The notes beneath the pieces were generated by a model. The model worked only from the letters and a program-made list of their open reading frames with translations, ran no database searches and was not told where the DNA came from. This document shows, in pieces, positions 14,963-22,836 of a stretch of 33,675 bases of DNA (within the stretch, counting starts at the first letter, position 1; each line of letters opens with the position of its first letter). The stretch spans positions 1 through 33,675 of the forward strand of contig CAUJFU010000313.1 in NCBI GenBank assembly GCA_963169055.1, given 5' to 3'. Made by a program: the position numbers and the translations under genes. The stretch is from Myxococcota bacterium. Its GTDB lineage: Bacteria > Myxococcota_C > UBA6777.

Positions 14963-16399
14963 ATGAAATTTAAATCACAAAAGGTGGCATACTGGTTCTT
15001 TGCAGCGTGTATGTTGCTATTGACTTTGCAGTTGACGTACGGGTTTATTATGGCGTTTGCCCACATGGGGCTGGATGGTCTGCACGATTATATCCCCTTC
15101 AATGCGGCACGTGCAACGCACACAAACCTCTTGGTGGTGTGGCTGTTGACCGGATTTATGGGTGCGACACACTTTATTATCCCCGAAGAAGCCGATCGCG
15201 AACTGTATTCGGTGCCTTTGGCCTACCTCCAATTGGTCTCTCTCTTGGTCGTCGGTGTTGTGGCGATTATTGGTTTCCATTTTAACTGGTGGGAAGGTCG
15301 CAAGTTTCTTGAGATCCCTCGTCCATTGGATTATCTCGTGGTGGTCAACGTCTTGTTGTTCATTTACAATATCGGGATGACCGTGTGGAACGGAAAACGC
15401 TTTACCACCACGGGTATCGTTTTGTTTATGGGTCTTTTTTCGGCGGCGCTGCTGTATCTTCCCGGTATGATCTATTTCACCAACCAGACCTTTGATTCGT
15501 ACTTCCGTTGGTGGGTTGTCCACCTGTGGGTGGAAGGGGTTTGGGAATTGATCATGGGCGCGATCTTGGCGTATCTCTTGATCAAATTGACGGGTGTGGA
15601 TCGCGAAGTCATCGAAAAATGGTTGTATGTCATCGTCGGTCTGACCTTTTTGTCGGGTATTTTGGGAACGGGTCACCATTACTACTACATCGGAACGCCT
15701 CGTTATTGGCTGTGGATCGGTGGGTTGTTTTCGGCGCTTGAGCCGTTGGCCTTCTTGGGGATGGCGTTGTTTGCGGTGGCGATGTACCGACGTAGCGGTC
15801 GCCAACATCCGAACAAGATCTCGCTGTATTGGACGGTGGGTTGTGCGATTATGGCGTTTGTGGGTGCAGGATTTTTGGGCTTTGCTCATACACTCCCCCA
15901 AGTCAACCTCTACACGCACGGAACGCTGGTCACTGCGATGCACGGTCACTTGGCCTTTTGGGGAGCCTACGCGATGATCGTGTTGGCCATTATCACCTAC
16001 TCGATGCCTTTGATGACGGGCCGCAAGTTGTGGAACAATATGCCGGGTCTTCTGGCTTTCTGGACCTCGAATATCGGTATGGTCGGGATGACGGGGGCTT
16101 TTGCGGTGGCTGGTATCGCCCAAGTCTATCTGGAGCGCAAGCTCGGTTTGGACTTTATGGTTGTACAAAAAGAGATCGAAGTACATTTCTTTGGGTTGAC
16201 TCTCGCTGCGACGCTGTTCTCGGTGGGGATTACCTTGTTCATCTATAACTTTATCAAGCATGGCTTGCCACGCGATGAGATGGTCGGCGATCAGTCTTTG
16301 GACGCCGATTGGGTGGAACCTCATCAAAAAGAGAGCGTTGCAGCTGCGCCTGCCCCCGAAAAAAGCACTCCCAAAACAGGCAAAAAAGCAAAAGCCTAA
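14963..16399 (+). CDS. norB: nitric oxide reductase catalytic subunit
   Basis: This 478-residue polytopic protein of about twelve helices reduces 2 NO to N2O at a heme b3-FeB centre in the cytoplasmic membrane. The ligand set is complete: His53 and His329 for the low-spin heme, His327 for heme b3, and His187, His238 and His239 for FeB. Glu191 (HLWVE) and Glu260 (SALEP) are the conserved acidic residues. The spacing matches the Pseudomonas enzyme with a constant shift of 20. It is the short cNOR form without a quinol-oxidase extension, which fits the separate norC. ATG 14963 follows GGAGGAG; an in-frame GTG at 14957 overlaps that site. The C-terminal 35 residues are a polar Ala/Pro/Lys tail. 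Confidence 0.96.
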   Translation: MKFKSQKVAYWFFAACMLLLTLQLTYGFIMAFAHMGLDGLHDYIPFNAARATHTNLLVVWLLTGFMGATHFIIPEEADRELYSVPLAYLQLVSLLVVGVVAIIGFHFNWWEGRKFLEIPRPLDYLVVVNVLLFIYNIGMTVWNGKRFTTTGIVLFMGLFSAALLYLPGMIYFTNQTFDSYFRWWVVHLWVEGVWELIMGAILAYLLIKLTGVDREVIEKWLYVIVGLTFLSGILGTGHHYYYIGTPRYWLWIGGLFSALEPLAFLGMALFAVAMYRRSGRQHPNKISLYWTVGCAIMAFVGAGFLGFAHTLPQVNLYTHGTLVTAMHGHLAFWGAYAMIVLAIITYSMPLMTGRKLWNNMPGLLAFWTSNIGMVGMTGAFAVAGIAQVYLERKLGLDFMVVQKEIEVHFFGLTLAATLFSVGITLFIYNFIKHGLPRDEMVGDQSLDADWVEPHQKESVAAAPAPEKSTPKTGKKAKA

Positions 16400-16759
16400 C
16401 CTCCTTCGGTGTCACTTTCAGGCAAAAACCCCCGTGTCTGTAGAGGTTCAATCGGATCTGCCGTTGGTTTGCCCCCCATGTTTTCGCCTGTTCGAGCGGA
16501 ACTGTCGTTGGTTTGAAAAACTTGTGTTCGTTCCGCCCACATGGGGTCAAGGGGGCTGAGACCCCTTGTGGGGTGTGGGGCAAAGCCCCAAAAAACCTGT
16601 CGAATCAGTGATCTGTGTCGTCCCTACGGCATTTACAAGGGGAAGGGACCCCTCAGACGAGGCGAAAAATCAAAGCACGGGGTGACTTGCGGGTCGCCCC
16701 ATGCGCACTACGCCGATGTTTTGCACAAAACGGGCAGAGCGCAGGCAAAGGAGCGGAAG
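16400..16759. repeat. norB-norQ spacer with dispersed intergenic repeat, copy C
   Basis: This 360-base spacer holds no gene. From about 16455 to 16606 it contains repeat copy C, recognisable by TTTGAAAAACTTGTGTTCG, ATGGGGTCAAGGGGGC and a terminal hairpin TGGGGC-AAA-GCCCCA (16576-16590) followed by an A-run and CC. The hairpin lacks a following T-run, so it is not a standard terminator. The remaining 150 bases before norQ show no recognised element except the norQ ribosome binding site. Confidence 0.6.
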
Positions 16760-17575
16760 ATGGATGGAGCAACGACCGTGCAAAAAGAAAAAGATCCAGA
16801 ACAAGTACTGCCTTTTTATCAGCCAGTACGCAAAGAAATCGAAGTGTTTACGCATGCAGCAAAGCATAATCTTCCCGTTCTTTTGAAAGGCCCTACAGGA
16901 ACAGGTAAGTCGCGTTTTGTGCAATATATGGCTGCGAAATTAGGACGTCGTTTAATTACGGTGTCGTGTCATGAAGAGACTTCGGCGGTTGATCTTTTAG
17001 GACGTTATCTTGTCAAAGGTGCTGAGACGCTTTGGATGGATGGTCCGTTGACGCGGGCTGTTCGTGAAGGTGCTGTCTTGTACATCGACGAGATCGCGGA
17101 GGCGCGCCCCGACACGATCGTGGTGTTGCACTCGCTGACCGATCATCGCCGTGTGTTGTATCTTGACCGTCACGACGAAGAGATCGAAGCGGCGGAGGGC
17201 TTTTTGTTGGTGGCTTCTTTCAACCCCGGTTATCAGGGGGCGTGGAAAGAATTGAAGCCTTCTACGCGCCAACGCTTTGTTTCGTTGCATTTTGATTACC
17301 CTGCGCCTGCGCTTGAAGCGCAGATCTTGTGTGCGGAAAGCGATGTGGACGAAAAGACGGCAGGACAATTGGTCAAGATGGCAGGGAAAGTTCGGAACCT
17401 GCACCACCTCGGCTTGGCAGAGTCCGTCTCGACGCGGCTTTTGGTGGATACCGCCAAGTTGATCCAGTCGGGACTTCCGCCGCGCTTGGCTTGCGAAGTG
17501 GGTATCGTTGAGCCATTGACGGATGATCGAGAGGTTGCTCGGTCGTTGATGGATCTGATCGCGCTGCATATCTAA
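16760..17575 (+). CDS. norQ: AAA+ ATPase NorQ, nitric oxide reductase activation
   Basis: The 271-residue protein is a MoxR-type AAA+ ATPase. Walker A is GPTGTGKS at 44-51, and Walker B includes Asp110-Glu111 in LYIDEIAEA. NorQ works with NorD to insert the FeB iron into NorB in an ATP-dependent step. ATG 16760 follows AAAGGAG; the open frame extends upstream to 16541 through a repeat element, which is not coding. The last codons (GAT CTG ATC GCG CTG CAT ATC TAA) are the start of the 47-bp tandem repeat that follows. Confidence 0.93.
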   Translation: MDGATTVQKEKDPEQVLPFYQPVRKEIEVFTHAAKHNLPVLLKGPTGTGKSRFVQYMAAKLGRRLITVSCHEETSAVDLLGRYLVKGAETLWMDGPLTRAVREGAVLYIDEIAEARPDTIVVLHSLTDHRRVLYLDRHDEEIEAAEGFLLVASFNPGYQGAWKELKPSTRQRFVSLHFDYPAPALEAQILCAESDVDEKTAGQLVKMAGKVRNLHHLGLAESVSTRLLVDTAKLIQSGLPPRLACEVGIVEPLTDDREVARSLMDLIALHI

Positions 17576-17712
17576 AAAATGCGCACAGGTGTTTGCTTGG
17601 TAGGATCGCGCTGCGTATCAAAAGAACGCGCACAGGCGTCTGCTTGGTAGGATCGCGCTGCATATCAAAAGAATGCGCATAGGCGTCTGCTTGGTAGGAT
17701 CGCGTTGTTTTT
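17557..17712 (+). repeat. 47-bp tandem repeat derived from the norQ 3' end
   Basis: Units begin with GATCGCGCTG at 17557, 17604 and 17651, and a partial fourth starts at 17698 (GATCGCGTTG), giving an exact 47-bp period. Each full unit ends in TGCTTGGTAG. The first unit begins inside the last codons of norQ and includes its TAA. In later units TAA is lost and the sequence has drifted by a few bases. The array fills nearly all of the 158-base norQ-norD spacer. Confidence 0.9.
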
Positions 17713-17733
17713 CAAGGCGAAAGTGGGTGTAAG

Positions 17734-19506
17734 ATGGAATGGGATCAGTGGTTATTTCGCAGCGCTTTGCGGTTGTGGCAACGCATCCGCCACACAGGGC
17801 CTGATCCTGCGATGGTAGCGCGTCGGGTGTCTCTTGAGGATGAAAAAAAACGCCTCGAAGTGATCGCCAAAGCATTAACAGGGCGTCCGATCCAGCTTCA
17901 TCGCGCAGAACAAGAGGGCGGACGGATCGGCGATATCTTCTTTTTGCCAGAACAGAGCAGTTTCTTTTCGACGCAAGAAAAAAACCGAGATCTGTATCTT
18001 TTTCGCGTCTGTTTTTTATCCGCAGATCTCTTACTTTCTTATCGCTTTCGTCGCAACAAAGAAGGTGAAGAAGTGAGGGAGAAAGAGCCAGAGCTTTCTG
18101 TCGGAGAAGTGCTGGCGTGGATGAAAGCACAGTGGCCGGGGATGGAGGACTGGTCGAAGGCTTTGATCGAAGAGGCCGAAGAAGCGCAACGCAGCGAAGA
18201 TCCGCAACGGATGCGTTGTTTGTTTGCGCGCTCGGGAGATCAGGGAGATCTTGTGGATCTTGGGATCTATCACGATCCACTGAATCCGAAACAAGGCGAA
18301 GAAGAAGACGAAGAGAAAAAAGATATCTCTGAGCGAAAAGCACCGCCAAGAGAAAAAGTCGAAGTCTTGCAGATCGATAAGAAAACGATGCAAGATTATA
18401 CGCTGATGCACCAATTTGAAAAGATCGAAACGCTCGACGATTTTAATGGGCGTTGGCGAGACATGGACGGGGCGGATGAGATGGAAGCGCATGAAGAAGC
18501 GCTGCAAGAGCTCGATATGCGGCAAGTGGTACGCGCAGACTCGGTGACGCACTCGGTGTATCAAGCTGATTTTTTGGCTTCTGCTGCGGCTCCAGAGGTC
18601 GAAGGCGATCAAAGTACACAGCCTTTTTTGTTGTATCCCGAATGGGATCCGAAAAAAAAGGTTTTGCGACCTGACCATTGCAAAGTCTATCTCGAAGAAA
18701 GCGATCGCGAAGACGCCGAAGTTCTCATGCAAACGCTTTCCTCTCATCGTCTCACCATGCAACGGCTGCGCAAAAATCTGATGCGTTTTCGCAATATGCG
18801 TCAGGTCTTGCGGCGTCAAACGGACGGTGAATTTCCCGATATGGATGCGTTGATTGATGCTTACGGCCAGAGAAAAGCAGGACGTTTAGGCGACGATCGT
18901 GTTTACCTTTCGCGTCGTCTGTTTCGTCGTGATCTTGCGGTGTCTATCTTGATGGATATCAGCTTGAGTACGGATGGCTATTCGGGCGGGCGGCGGGTCT
19001 TGGATGTGGAAAAGCAAGCCGTTTTGATGTTCGGGCAGTTGCTGCAAGAACAAGGAGAAGCCTTCCGTATTGATGCGTTTTGGTCGAAGACGCGGAATCA
19101 GTGCCACTACATCCAGATCAAAGATTTTCGGGACGGATGGACGAAGGCTTCTTCTCGGATCGGCGGATTGCGTCCTGTGGGCTATACGCGGATCGGCCCG
19201 GCCTTGCGGCATGCCACCACGCTGCTGCGTGGGCAACCTGCGCGGCGGCGTTGGATCTTGCTATTGTCCGATGGAAAACCCAACGATTATGATCGATACG
19301 AAGGCCAACATGGGATCGCGGATGTGCGCCAAGCTATCCGAGAAGCAGAACAGGCCGGTGTGCGGGTGTATGCGCTCGCTGTGGAGCAAGAGGCGCGGCA
19401 TTACCTACCGCAGATGCTCGGACACGCCAACTATCAGATCCTTTCGCGTCCTGAAGAACTCCCCGAAGCCATGTTGTTTTTTTACACGCGTTTGTTGGCC
19501 TCTTAA
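17734..19506 (+). CDS. norD: nitric oxide reductase activation protein NorD
   Basis: The 590-residue protein has a charged N-terminal and middle part and a C-terminal von Willebrand factor A domain. The MIDAS metal site begins with DISLS (Asp408, Ser410, Ser412) and includes a later LLLSDGKPNDYD segment. NorD is the adaptor of NorQ and contacts NorB during maturation. A Glu/Lys-rich stretch near 185-215 is a probable flexible linker. ATG 17734 has only a weak upstream site (GTGGGTGTAAG), so translation may be lower than for norQ. The gene is separated from norQ by the tandem repeat. Confidence 0.92.
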   Translation: MEWDQWLFRSALRLWQRIRHTGPDPAMVARRVSLEDEKKRLEVIAKALTGRPIQLHRAEQEGGRIGDIFFLPEQSSFFSTQEKNRDLYLFRVCFLSADLLLSYRFRRNKEGEEVREKEPELSVGEVLAWMKAQWPGMEDWSKALIEEAEEAQRSEDPQRMRCLFARSGDQGDLVDLGIYHDPLNPKQGEEEDEEKKDISERKAPPREKVEVLQIDKKTMQDYTLMHQFEKIETLDDFNGRWRDMDGADEMEAHEEALQELDMRQVVRADSVTHSVYQADFLASAAAPEVEGDQSTQPFLLYPEWDPKKKVLRPDHCKVYLEESDREDAEVLMQTLSSHRLTMQRLRKNLMRFRNMRQVLRRQTDGEFPDMDALIDAYGQRKAGRLGDDRVYLSRRLFRRDLAVSILMDISLSTDGYSGGRRVLDVEKQAVLMFGQLLQEQGEAFRIDAFWSKTRNQCHYIQIKDFRDGWTKASSRIGGLRPVGYTRIGPALRHATTLLRGQPARRRWILLLSDGKPNDYDRYEGQHGIADVRQAIREAEQAGVRVYALAVEQEARHYLPQMLGHANYQILSRPEELPEAMLFFYTRLLAS

Positions 19507-19577
19507 CCGCATCGAGCAAAAGAATGCCAGAATCACGAGAAGCAATCCTTCCTACAAAGCAATCATTTGGGGGAAAA

Positions 19578-20027
19578 ATGCTGACGCAGACAGGCGTTTA
19601 TGCGCTGCGTGCGATGTCGCATCTTGCGATGCAAGAACCCAGTCGTTTTATCTCATCGCGGGATCTTGCCGAAGGATCGAATGTACCGCCCTTTTATTTG
19701 TCCAAAGTCATGCGAAAACTCGTGAATGCGGGGCTGGTGCGATCGCGCAAAGGACACGCGGGCGGCTTTGCCTTTGCGCGGTCTCACGAAGAAGTCACCT
19801 TTTTGGATGTCTTGGAAGCCGTGAATCCTGAAGAAGAACGCGCAGAATGTTTTTTTGGCCACGATACTTGCGACCCCAAAAACCCATGCCTGCTGCATTT
19901 CTTTTGGATGGATCTTCAAGGCGGATTCAAGGATTGGGCAAGGCATACGAATTTTTCGGATGTGCAACGCATCAACGAAAAGCTCCAATTTTTCCAAGGA
20001 ATGATCGCAAGAAAAAAGCAAGAATAA
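19578..20027 (+). CDS. Rrf2-family iron-sulfur regulator (NsrR/IscR-like)
   Basis: The 149-residue protein has an N-terminal winged helix (LTQTGVYALRAM, SSRDLAEGSNVPPFYLSKVMRKL) and a cluster-binding loop with Cys91, Cys98, Cys104 and His107. The CX6CX5CX2H spacing recalls IscR/NsrR, although the first gap is one longer than in IscR. Such regulators sense NO or iron-sulfur status, and the position after norD favours an NO-sensing role. ATG 19578 follows GGGGGA; an in-frame ATG at 19524 has no site and is not used. It converges on the nnrS-linked genes. Confidence 0.85.
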   Translation: MLTQTGVYALRAMSHLAMQEPSRFISSRDLAEGSNVPPFYLSKVMRKLVNAGLVRSRKGHAGGFAFARSHEEVTFLDVLEAVNPEEERAECFFGHDTCDPKNPCLLHFFWMDLQGGFKDWARHTNFSDVQRINEKLQFFQGMIARKKQE

Positions 20028-20050
20028 GACGAAACCCAAAAGAATAGAAG

Positions 20051-20476
20051 TTACGCAGAGGGGGAGCCAAAGCCTTTGATGCGGGGCTGGAGATGCAAAA
20101 ACATCAAAGGAAAAGAAAGAAAAAGTAAGATCGCAGAAAGAGTTAAAAAAGAAGAAGACGGAAAAAAGAAAAAGAAAAAGCTATACAGGAAAAGTCCAAG
20201 ATTAAGAAAGAGACAAGAACAAACCGCCAAGATCGTCCTTGGGCGCTGATGCTTTTGGACACGCGGAAAGATCCAATAAGCCATCCCCAACACACATTGC
20301 GCCACCCACCCGACTAGCAACCACAAGGGATGGAGCGTGGCAAGCAACGCAAGTTGTTTTTCTATCCCACCGAGCGAAAAACCTGCTTGTTGTGTAAGCA
20401 GCAATGCACCAAGTGTACTTCCGCAAAAGAGATAGAAAAAGGAAAGCAAAAGCATCCATCGACTAAGAGCGGGCAT
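20051..20476 (-). CDS. small four-helix membrane protein, NnrS-linked (second paralogue)
   Basis: The 141-residue protein has about four transmembrane segments. It contains LATLHPLWLLVGWVAQ followed by GMAYWIFPR, a pattern shared with the gene just upstream (IVHLFFVGGVMQ...VAYWMFP). The two therefore look like tandem paralogues. The His on a helix followed by an aromatic-Phe-Pro turn recalls half-units of heme-copper oxidase-like membrane proteins, but this is only a resemblance. The start overlaps the upstream gene by 14 bases. The function is unknown, probably linked to NO or heme stress through the nnrS operon. Confidence 0.7.
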   Translation of the reverse strand: MPALSRWMLLLSFFYLFCGSTLGALLLTQQAGFSLGGIEKQLALLATLHPLWLLVGWVAQCVLGMAYWIFPRVQKHQRPRTILAVCSCLFLNLGLFLYSFFFFFFPSSSFLTLSAILLFLSFPLMFLHLQPRIKGFGSPSA

Positions 20477-20909
20477 CTTCGACCTGCTTTTTGGGCCTTG
20501 GCTGGAGGCGGGGAAGGATCAGCAGCAAAAACAGCAAGATACCAAGCCATTGGAGCCATGCTGCGCAAACAAGCAAGATCCGTAAAGAAAGCATCGGATA
20601 GGAGAAGAGTATCGGCTCGACGACGGCGCGCAGCAGTAGCCCAAGATTGAGCGCCACAAGCGACGCATAGGCAAGCCCAAGGGAACCACGCGGCAGATCT
20701 TTGCGCGGTGTTGGAAACATCCAATAAGCAACGCTGAAGATGATCTGCATAACCCCCCCTACAAAGAACAGATGCACAATTGCCCGATGCCACGGCCAGA
20801 TCGGTATGTCCCAGACCGAAGAAGCCGTCCAACGAACAGCTTCCAGCCCCGTTGCTAGGGTCAAATAGAGAAAACAAAGACGGGCTGTGTGACGAGAAAA
20901 AGGTGGCAT
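20463..20909 (-). CDS. small four-helix membrane protein, NnrS-linked (first paralogue)
   Basis: The 148-residue protein has about four transmembrane segments, with WHRAIVHLFFVGGV near helix two and SVAYWMFPTPRKD closing the next helix. It is paralogous to the following gene, with which it overlaps. It starts nine bases after the CopD-like gene, so it belongs to the nnrS operon. The ribosome binding site is weak, suggesting coupled translation. The function is unknown. Confidence 0.7.
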   Translation of the reverse strand: MPPFSRHTARLCFLYLTLATGLEAVRWTASSVWDIPIWPWHRAIVHLFFVGGVMQIIFSVAYWMFPTPRKDLPRGSLGLAYASLVALNLGLLLRAVVEPILFSYPMLSLRILLVCAAWLQWLGILLFLLLILPRLQPRPKKQVEDARS

Positions 20910-20918
20910 CGTGTTGTG

Positions 20919-21365
20919 TCACCAAGCCCCGCCTGTACGGAATCCCACGCCAATCCAGACAAACAACACGGCGAGCACGGTCACGCCGATGATGTGGAAG
21001 GCGAGGCTATACATCGCTTGGGTATTTTCTTTTTGAGGGATAAGAAATAATCTTGCATGAATCGCAAGCGCCACCGTCAACACCAAGAACAGCAGTTTGA
21101 GTGCGATATGAGACGAAGCGTAGCTTGTCAAGGAAAACCACTGGTTGAGGGGTAAGTAACGCAAGGCCAGCCAGACGCCTGTCACGATCTGGATAAACAG
21201 GGCGGGTAATCCGATGGTTTCAAAGTGTTCCTCGAACTCGTGTACCATCGACCAACGACCCGATCGCCAAGCTCTCGGCAGAACCCGCAAAGCAAGCACA
21301 AGATGACCCCCCACCCAGATACTCGCGCCCAAAAGATGCAGCAACAACAATGTTTTGTAAAGCAT
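20919..21365 (-). CDS. CopD-like integral membrane protein
   Basis: The 148-residue protein has four predicted helices and begins with LHLLGASIWVGGHLVLALRVLPRA, a hallmark of CopD-type and related membrane proteins in which the His and the WxGG motif are conserved. Later histidines occur at EEHFE, SSHIA and IHARL. CopD relatives are linked to copper or heme handling. Copper is not obviously needed here (cd1-type NirS), so a heme role is possible. ATG 21365 follows GAGGAGAG. It lies 24 bases after nnrS in the same operon. Confidence 0.7.
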   Translation of the reverse strand: MLYKTLLLLHLLGASIWVGGHLVLALRVLPRAWRSGRWSMVHEFEEHFETIGLPALFIQIVTGVWLALRYLPLNQWFSLTSYASSHIALKLLFLVLTVALAIHARLFLIPQKENTQAMYSLAFHIIGVTVLAVLFVWIGVGFRTGGAW

Positions 21366-21389
21366 GGTCTCTCCTCAGGAAAGCTCGCG

Positions 21390-22583
21390 CTATCCTGCCC
21401 TTCCATCGGGCCTTGGGGCCAACAAGATCGGCGTATACTGCACAAGGAAAAGAGTGTAAGCCACGATCCAACATCCTCCCGTGAAGAGCAAAAGCACATG
21501 AACCCATGTGCTCGGAAAGAACGGAGTGATCACACGCAAACAAGCTGCCGACAAGACCAATGCGTACGCGAGAACAATCGAAGGAGCCACGAGCAGCGGT
21601 CGCCCCGTGTGGCCCAGCGATACGCGTGAGATCATCCCAAGCACAAAACAGCCTATCCCACCCACCGTGAACGCATGAATGTATGTCGATGGATGAATCA
21701 CACGAGTCCAGATAGACAAACTATGTAAGAAAAATCCGATAACGATCCACAGATAAGCAAGATGTAAAATCCAAAGAATCGGCTTTGTTCGCGTACGCCA
21801 TGATCCCCACGTCCACATCCGCACCAAGTTCGCGGCTCCCGCAAACAACGCTGCTGCCGAAGTGATCGGATGGCTTTGATCCCAAACAAGCATACTGATC
21901 GTGTAAGCGATAACGCCAAACAAGCCCGCTCGATCCATCAGCGGCCACTTGTCGATATCAGGAGCTTGCAAAGCGTTTTTGGTAAAGTAAGGAACCACCC
22001 GACCGCCGATCATGACCAACAAGAAAAGCACGCAATTCAAACCAAGATAAAGTCCCCTACGACCCCAACCCATCGCGATCCCTGAAGTCTCAAGCAGGTA
22101 AAACATCTGCCCGATACTCATCAAGGACAGCCAGCCGACCAAAGCGGTATTGTTCCACTTTCCACCCCGCCAAAGCGTCGGTGTAATCCCGATGATTAGC
22201 GCAGGCAAAAACAACGCGGCCATCAGCACCCAGCCACGACCCATACCCAAAAGCGCCGCCCACATCCCCAAACGACCGACCAACCACAACCCAAACAAGA
22301 TCTGTAACGGGAGACCATGCAGCCCCCGCGTTCCCGTCCAGTTGGCACTTGCGGTCAATAAAAACCCCGCGATGATCGCCCCCGCAAATCCGTACACGAG
22401 CTCGTGTACATGAAAAAAGATCGTATTCAATCCACTCCCAAGCGGTGTGAATCCGTGGAGACCGCTGGTCCAGTACAACATAAACAGCAACGCATACGTT
22501 GCGCCGCCTAGAAAAAACGAGCGAAAGCCCATCTGCCACACGACGAACAGTGCGGAGGGCGTTGGTGTTGTGTTTGTCGTCAT
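21390..22583 (-). CDS. nnrS: NnrS-family heme-copper membrane protein
   Basis: The 397-residue polytopic protein has about twelve helices and the NnrS signature VHELVYGFAGAIIAGFLLTASANWTG, as well as IHAFTVGGIG near the C terminus. NnrS proteins contain heme and copper, are induced by NO in denitrifiers and protect against nitrosative stress. ATG 22583 is chosen because AAGGA lies eight bases upstream. A longer in-frame start at 22634 has no site and would fall at the predicted transcription start. An FNR-type box is centred about 96 bases upstream. Confidence 0.93.
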   Translation of the reverse strand: MTTNTTPTPSALFVVWQMGFRSFFLGGATYALLFMLYWTSGLHGFTPLGSGLNTIFFHVHELVYGFAGAIIAGFLLTASANWTGTRGLHGLPLQILFGLWLVGRLGMWAALLGMGRGWVLMAALFLPALIIGITPTLWRGGKWNNTALVGWLSLMSIGQMFYLLETSGIAMGWGRRGLYLGLNCVLFLLVMIGGRVVPYFTKNALQAPDIDKWPLMDRAGLFGVIAYTISMLVWDQSHPITSAAALFAGAANLVRMWTWGSWRTRTKPILWILHLAYLWIVIGFFLHSLSIWTRVIHPSTYIHAFTVGGIGCFVLGMISRVSLGHTGRPLLVAPSIVLAYALVLSAACLRVITPFFPSTWVHVLLLFTGGCWIVAYTLFLVQYTPILLAPRPDGRAG

Positions 22584-22672
22584 CCTCTTGATCCTTGATA
22601 TTGGAGACTTCTTTGGTTGGCTCAAAATAGACATAAAAGTCTTTTGAAAATTGATCCATCAGAGGCGATGCT

Positions 22673-22686
22673 TTGATGTATATCAA
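22673..22686. promoter_or_regulatory. FNR/DNR/NNR-type box upstream of nnrS
   Basis: TTGATGTATATCAA is a perfect TTGAT-N4-ATCAA dyad between nnrS (-) and the second Rrf2 gene (+). Class II spacing towards nnrS places its transcription start near 22638, 55 bases before the chosen start codon. Control of the rightward Rrf2 gene from the same box is possible but the distance is 150 bases. Confidence 0.75.
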
Positions 22687-22751
22687 GAAGATTGTAAGAC
22701 CATGATCGTATAAAAAAATGTTTTGCTATACGAGGAGTGATAGTGATGCAG

Positions 22752-22808
22752 TTGGATGGCTTTTGTGGGGTGACGCCCCAACGACCATAGAGCTTTGCCC
22801 CCTTGCGA
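22752..22808 (-). repeat. dispersed intergenic repeat, copy D (inverted, partial)
   Basis: Read on the minus strand, this segment ends in TTGGGGCGTCACCCCACAAAAGCCATCCAA, matching the 3' end of repeat copies A and B, including the terminal GGGG/CCCC hairpin. Only the last ~57 bases of the element are recognisable. It lies between the nnrS promoter and the second Rrf2 gene. Confidence 0.6.
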
Positions 22809-22836
22809 AGAAAATTACGATTGAAAAGGAGATTTG

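Noticed and set aside
15017-16327. A 436-codon open frame on the minus strand opposite norB.
   Set aside because: The norB frame has all catalytic ligands in place, and the opposite frame is rich in His, Gln and Arg without any recognisable domain.
16576-16590. TGGGGC-AAA-GCCCCA as a rho-independent terminator after norB.
   Set aside because: It is followed by an A-run on the plus strand, not a T-run, and belongs to a repeat family found elsewhere.
16541-16759. The 73-codon upstream extension of norQ.
   Set aside because: It runs through an intergenic repeat, has no homologous N-terminal sequence, and a good ribosome binding site sits before ATG 16760.
17557-17712. The 47-bp repeats as a CRISPR array.
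   Set aside because: Units are directly adjacent with no unique spacers, are few, and start inside norQ. No cas gene is near.
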